Shown here in pieces: positions 58,206 to 64,000 of a DNA stretch of 64,000 nt; positions within the stretch are counted from its first letter, which is position 1, and each line of letters begins with the position of its first letter. The translations under genes were made by a program, and so were the position numbers. The stretch is from NCBI GenBank assembly GCA_950295325.1, contig OX485803.1:70819554-70883553 (forward strand), given 5' to 3'. The notes under the pieces are model-generated. The model ran no database searches and was not told the DNA's origin. It saw only the letters and a program-made list of their open reading frames with translations. The DNA is from Polytrichum commune. Its lineage: Eukaryota > Streptophyta > Polytrichopsida > Polytrichales > Polytrichaceae.

Positions 58206-61200
58206 ATGCATGAGTAACGTAGGTCATGTGAGATGATGGAGTCAACCCTACTTTCTTGCATGATATTTTCCGCATATTACTTTAAATATAGGCCAAACGG
58301 TATTTGCAAGTGGGTATGTGCCAAAACCGCATGATTTGCAAGTCACATGAGGAATATGCAACTTATGCTTTTGAAATCTCAAGCCAAACTAGAGTCCAAA
58401 AACTTGCAAGTTATAAGTGGGCAATAAGTCCTAGAGTTGATACTCCACCAAATCCAAGCTAAAGTTGTAGATTGGCTCTTGTTGAATGTAATCTCTAGGT
58501 GATACCGCCTCCTAGTACATGTGACTCCATTGCTTTTAACTAAATTGTGGGCCCCCCATAGAGTTGTAGTAGTAGTAGTAGGGGAGCTCACTGATATATG
58601 TAGTAGGTTCCACTTGGAATATCCGGGGGGACCTTTTTGAGATAGATATTGATGCCTTTGGAAGTTGGAGGTGCGGTAATTAAGAAATGGTGCTCTTGCA
58701 AGTGTACAACTTGTCACGCTTCTTGTCGAAATACATTGAACACGTGGTTTTTTGTTTTCAAATTGGAGGTAAATTTCTAGTACTTGCATAGCATTTTTTT
58801 TATGTCATGTGTATTCTTTAGCGGGGCCGGAGAATAGAAATTGTCCGCGAATAAACCCTCCAATATGCTTAGATTTTGTTGATTTTAGACTGAATCATAT
58901 AATCATAGACTAGTGGGATCCAAATGGAAAAGAGAATCAAAAAATGTCGCGGGTTTTTGAGGCTATGAACAAATCAACAAGGTTTTAAGCGCCAAGATCA
59001 AATACATCTATTTATGAGAATAACTCGAAGATTCCTTACTCTCTTGGATCTCACAAGAACAAGTCGAAGTGTTTCAAAGATGGACATGGGAATGACTCCA
59101 AAGGCCGTTTTGGCATGGCATGGGGTTTGTTATTGTATATTGACAATTTGCTTTTCATTCCTCACCCATCTATATGACCACCATAGAGTCACTCGTTCTT
59201 CATGCCCATGGAACGGGGTTCATGATGATGGGTGATACCCTAAAGGCGAAGATACAATTTTATTTGGTTTTATTTGGTTTTCTCCGTCCAGGCAACCGCC
59301 TTTGCTTGTCCATAGCAAAGTACACATTGAAATTGTAATCTTTTAAACCGAACGGCAATTTTTTTTAAAAAAAAAAACCTCGCTTCACAAACATGTCAAC
59401 TACATGGCCAAATCCACCATTACACGTATGTATAAGTGTGCTTATTTAGTTGATGTATAGGGATGGATTATTTCATATGACCTTACAAAGTTCTAAGCTT
59501 GGGCCTTCAAGGGTTAAACCACAAGTACTTGCAACCTCAACATTTCATATTAGCACTCATGAGGGTGGAAAGGTTGAAAGCCCAACCCCATTGTCATTGG
59601 TAGCTACCGGCTAGAGTAGGCAGAAGTGGCGGCATGCGTGTTGGTTGGGCCCATTAGAGGTGAACCGCAGTTGACGCCATGAGCTAGCTAGCCCAAGGTT
59701 GGTCACATAGCTAAAATGGCCTGATCTATTGATTTTTATTTCTCCTAAATTATGGGAGCAAGTTGGGGAGCCAATCGTTTTTGTCGATGGTTTCCTGCAA
59801 TCTTGTTGGCATTACCCATTGTAATTAAGATCCTCTGGGAAGGATTTGTGTTTTTGAGTGCTTTTATTATTGTTTATGGAAATTCTCTTTAGAATTGGAG
59901 GGCCAACCACCATAACTTACCAAGGTGGTGGTCCAATCGCATGAGGTGACCCATGAGCTTGACCATGTGCTTGACCATGTGCTTCCTTGAACCATCTCAT
60001 CATAACTATGTGGACCAACTGTGTTTTTGCACAACCTTGTTTTCATATTGTCAAAAGACATCATATTAGACAAAGGGAAGGTATTGCATACAATTTTACC
60101 TTTAAACCATCTAGTAACAACATGTGGAATCATTTGTAGTTTTGAGAATTCAATTTTAGTTTGATACCGGAATTGTTTCCACAATGGGACCCAATGGAGA
60201 TGAAATAACCATACGTTTAAGAAGTGGGACGTGTGCGTAATGTGAATGCGTGAGACATACGCTTGTATGTTGACCCACCCTACCATCTTCTTTCACATAT
60301 CTCCGAAACATCTCAAAAATATTAAAAAGACAAATATTGTGGAACTGCATTTTTTTACACCTACTAACGTGGATAATCATTTGGAGCTAGAAGCTGCTAG
60401 GAACATTCTACCAATTGTATCACTTTTTAACCCAAACAGCACAAACAAACATCACAGACATCCAAAAACATATCGTAACTTATTTGGTACAACTTGATGT
60501 TCTTCACAAAGTAAAAGTTCTCATGACGTGTAACTCCAAATGATAAACCACACTAACAAGTGTAAAAGACGTATGTACATGACAAAGAGCACCCACAACA
60601 ACAACGAATAATGGATGGCATCGAGCGGAATCATCCTAGAAGAATATGTACATACATACATACATACATATCAATCAAGGAAAGTTCCGTTCCATCACGA
60701 GTGCCACATAGACATTTACAATAATATTGTTATTTTAGGTGGAAGTGGGAGGAAGTTTGGACCCACGGTGAAGAAGCAAGTACAAGTTCGTTGGCCAAAG
60801 CACGTGGTGCCATCGGGAATAAAGAAGCGAATCTTGGAAGCCGAATATAGGGGAGGAAAGTGTTAAGTCGGGGACCAAAAGCAAGCCTCGGGTGTTGGCT
60901 TGTTGGTGGTCCGAGGCCAACAAATCCGAGGAGAGTGGCAAAGCTCATAGGTACAAATCCCGGGCTAAGGGTGAGTGTGTAGGCCGAATCATGCGAAGAA
61001 AGATGCAAGCCCACTAAGTTAAACTTACACTTCAACTTCGACTTAAACTAAGAGCCGGGGGCCTCACGCTAGCTTCATGCTTCATATATGCCTCCCCATT
61101 GCTTGTTGGCGGGTGAGGGAATCCATCTTCCACCCAACTTGCTCATCAAGTTGGAGCTTCAAGTGACTCGCGGTTTCGCCACCCGATTTAGTCACGGACC

Positions 61201-62214
61201 CTCCACATATAAAGGTAGGTGTCAAGGTGAAAAGAAAAGAAAAAAAGAAAAGAAAAAAGAGATATCAAGCATGTTTATATAAGAAATATAAACAAGGGTC
61301 ATCCATTGCAACTATCCAATCGTATAAGATGAGCCCACGTTATACCGTGTATAGGTAGTAAACCCTAATTATGAAATAAGGGGACTCTTGTTTAGAGTAG
61401 GGTCGACATACTTAACTGAATGTTAGTGGAAATGCAAATGTTCATTTTTTTTTATTCGTCTTTTAAGAGATGTCGGAGTCACTTTATGAAATATGTAAAG
61501 CTTAGTTGTACAACTAATCGGATAGTCATTGAGGTTGAGGTTGTTAGTATATGGTGTGTCGGTGAGGTGGTTCGTAAGGGTGAGTTCTCTCACCTATGGT
61601 GAGGAGTATTCCCTTTTATTCGTCAATTGCGACGATTCTCTCTTGTGGCAATTTCTATTTTAATTTCCCATTTCCTTGGTTTTCTTTAATATAAGTTTAC
61701 TTTGATTCTTTCCAGGATCAAACATAAAAATGTTGTCTTGCTTTATCATTTTGATTGAATATGATTGTATTTTGGCACAAGGGTGTTGTGTATTACACAT
61801 TAACCTCAAAGTAACCTTAGAGATCTCAAATCACTACATTGACATGTGAAATTAGGTCAACCCACGCTAATTATTGACATTTGACACTATTGTGAATGTT
61901 GACTACAATTGTGACAAAATACACGACTTTTTAACAATATTGTGGTTGGTTTATGGATGGAAAAAGAAGAAGTTCTATGTGTTTGTATTCTAACTTTTTA
62001 CCCAATATAGTTTGCATGCATGGGTCACCCTAATTTGAGAACCTATTTGCGAGATCAACCTAATTGCACATAGTAGCGTAGATTGAATTGGATACGTCAA
62101 CTACAAACACGTAGAAGCTCGAGGACACGTCTCCCTTTTTATGTATTGTGAAGGGAAACTTTGCAGCTTCAAATTTATTTGTCGCATTCAATGAACGAGG
62201 AGAACCGGCCGCTA
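58206..62214. other. Intergenic DNA without a supported gene
   Basis: Frames of up to 139 codons (59867-60286, minus) and 136 codons (58379-58789, minus) show no domain I recognise. A (CATA)n run lies near 60650-60670. The patch at 60740-60960 is GC-richer and could be an old element. Confidence 0.4.
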
Positions 62215-62581
62215 CACTAAACATTGTATTCAGTGTCACCAATTTTATTTGTATTGCTCAATACTAGTTGTAAACCGTTTGTGTTGTGTCACCAACACTA
62301 AATGCACACCTAACATTACTTGTCATTCCTTGTTGAAAAGTTGGACATTCTAGAATGCTACGATTACTCTCACTTACCAAGTTGTTTCTCATCCAAATTT
62401 CAACCATCCATGACAAAAACTCATTACAAAAGTGTTAGGATGCAGACTATACCCAAAGTGGATGAACGACACGTACATTGGAATGACGATAATTGTAAAC
62501 TTATTTGTAAGAAGTGTCATTAGAAAAGTTACCCCAATGACATAAAATACCATATGACACCGAACACAATATTATTTAGTG
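62215..62581. mobile_element. TA-target MITE with CACTAAA ends (367 bp)
   Basis: Left CACTAAACATTGTATTCAGTG and right, inverted, CACTAAATAATATTGTGTTC, with TA on both sides (62213-62214 and 62582-62583). Inverted partner of 5116-5483. Confidence 0.75.
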
Positions 62582-62983
62582 TAGTTACATATGAACCGGT
62601 TGAGTTTGAGAAACAACCAGTCGAAGTTCAAGACTTTTTTGGAAAAATTATCAATCTTTTTAGGGTTTAGGATTTAGAGGAATATGTGGAATATGCCTCA
62701 AATGAATCATCACCAACATATCATAACGTGTAACCGGTTGCATTTGGGAACATTGGGATTTCGACCAATTATGCCCAACAATCTCCCCGGACATTGACCC
62801 ACTTAGTTCAAGCAATGCAATTGGGTCAACGAACATTCACAAACATCTATATAAGATATATTTAGGGAGTTCTTTGTTCAAATTGGCCATGTAGTTTTTT
62901 AAGATTAACCACAAAGATGCATCGCGACTCTCATGGTCACATGATGTAGCAAAATTTGATCTTCATTGCACACATGAAGAGGA

Positions 62984-63615
62984 GCCAGGTCTAAGATGAC
63001 CCTAAACTACCGGGTGACAATGGAGAGGTACCCATTTCCAAATGAAGTGGTTGGCGGTTCGATTCCCGCTATGAAATCTTCTCTCTACTTGACATAAGTA
63101 AATTGTTTTTTTTAAAAAAACCTACACTAAATTTGAAATTTAGTGTTTGATAATATTTAGTGTTTTTACCACCCTATCATGCTCAACACTAATTTTCAAT
63201 TCTTTGATAGTTAGTGTTAGACATAAATGTGCCACCACCTTCCCTATGGCCACCTCCTTTCTCCTTGTATCATTGATATATTTTTTTCATATCCTAACTA
63301 ACACTAAATTCGTGCATGTAACTTCCACATATTACCATAGTTGATATTTAGTGTTTGAGTTTACATTGAATGTTACTTACTTTCATAGGGTTAGTGATAT
63401 TTAGTGTATGCATTCGTATTTAGTGTATCAAACACTAAATATGATATTTAGTGTAGCTAGGTTGTGGGAAGCCAACAACCCACCCACCCCAAGGTAGGCA
63501 GTAAACCCCACCCTGCATCAAGAAGGTTCTTGAGCATGGGAGGGCCAACAAGCTCAAATTCAAATCAGATTGCCCAACGATGGTTATTATTTATTTATTT
63601 ATTCATTCATTCATT
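62984..63615 (+). mobile_element. tRNA-derived SINE, family 1, copy 4, interrupted
   Basis: Flanked by exact CATGAAGAGGA (62973-62983 and 63616-63626). Head with AAGATGACCCTAAACTACCG and a perfect box B GGTTCGATTCC at about 63055-63067. The 3' part resumes at 63456 (GCTAGGTTGTGGGAAGCC) and ends CAGATTGCCCAACGATGG with a (TTTA)n(TTCA)n tail. A MITE at 63125-63453 splits it. Confidence 0.9.
63125..63453. mobile_element. TA-target MITE nested in a SINE (329 bp)
   Basis: Starts CACTAAATTTGAAATTTAGTG and ends CACTAAATATGATATTTAGTG, with TA on both sides (63123-63124 and 63454-63455). The inside holds several more copies of ATATTTAGTGT in both orientations. SINE copy 3 keeps the unoccupied site (AAAC-TA-GCTAGG). 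Confidence 0.88.
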
Positions 63616-63626
63616 CATGAAGAGGA

Positions 63627-64000
63627 ACACGGTATTAACTCCCATGTTAGGATTAAGAAACTTGACCAACTTGGATAACAAGTTAGAACCTAGTCGACAC
63701 CTTTACGTATTTACTATGATTGATTTAACATTCCCCTATATTTATATCAATAGGACAAGCCAACCAATTGCCGGGCAAGTTTTGGGATGACGTCCTAAAC
63801 TCCTCATTCCACTCGTGACCTACACTATTTAAAGCTCATCAAAACTCCGAGAATCCGGCCACTAGGAGCCCTTTTTTAAATTGGGCAAGCCTCTCGGCGC
63901 CGTGCTCTTTTGAGCTAGCATTCCCCCCCCCCCCCCCAAAACCAAACCTACGTTTTGGGATGACTACATTACTATGCTCTAACACGAAATTATAATTAGT
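63627..64000. other. Intergenic DNA to the window end
   Basis: Contains a 15-base C run at 63923-63937. No gene or element border recognised. Confidence 0.4.

Overview
This is nuclear DNA of a land plant. It has spliced genes with GT-AG introns, a group C bZIP transcription factor pair, plant-type MITEs (CACTA, PIF/Harbinger, Tc1/mariner), tRNA-derived SINEs and a decayed Ty3/gypsy chromovirus. The species cannot be fixed from the sequence. Both bZIP proteins carry a C-terminal tail ending in an EGP(S/T)MVE motif that I do not recall from Arabidopsis bZIP63, which hints at a lineage away from the core eudicots.

The only genes I can support are two paralogues that converge tail to tail in the middle of the window. 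Gene 1 is on the + strand (16614-20654, six coding exons, 505 aa). Gene 2 is on the - strand (26102-22737, six coding exons, 463 aa). Intron positions and phases are the same in both, and three of the internal exons have identical lengths. Both proteins have the N-terminal FSVDD/SSVDD-GTFW box, the NRSASE(Y/W)AFQEFLK box, an acidic stretch, a basic region plus long zipper, and a C-terminal [17 protein letters not shown] box. The three serines that match the SnRK1 target sites of Arabidopsis bZIP63 are present in both. The likely role is energy/starvation-responsive transcription through G-box/ACGT-type sites, as homo- or heterodimers.

Left flank (1-14.9 kb): no gene found. It holds a near-perfect CACTA foldback MITE (679-1011), PIF/Harbinger-like MITEs (3006-4015), a TA-target MITE (5116-5483), a 55-bp minisatellite (5765-6040), a degenerate tandem array (about 11.2-14.05 kb) with a SINE of a second family inserted in it, and a mariner-like element next to that. 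From 15.0 to 16.6 kb lies the promoter and leader of gene 1, with a triplicated block of about 200 bp.

Right flank (27-64 kb): GC-richer leader/promoter of gene 2 (to about 27.7 kb, with long CT/GA tracts and a G-run block), then about 36 kb without a gene. This part holds four SINE copies of one family (three with clear target duplications), many PIF/Harbinger-like MITEs with TTA/TAA targets, TA-target MITEs, an Emigrant-like 100-bp element, a degenerate chromovirus integrase-chromodomain on the - strand (36462-37800) and several nested insertions. The nesting gives a relative order of insertion: old low-copy repeats first, then SINEs, then TA-type MITEs.
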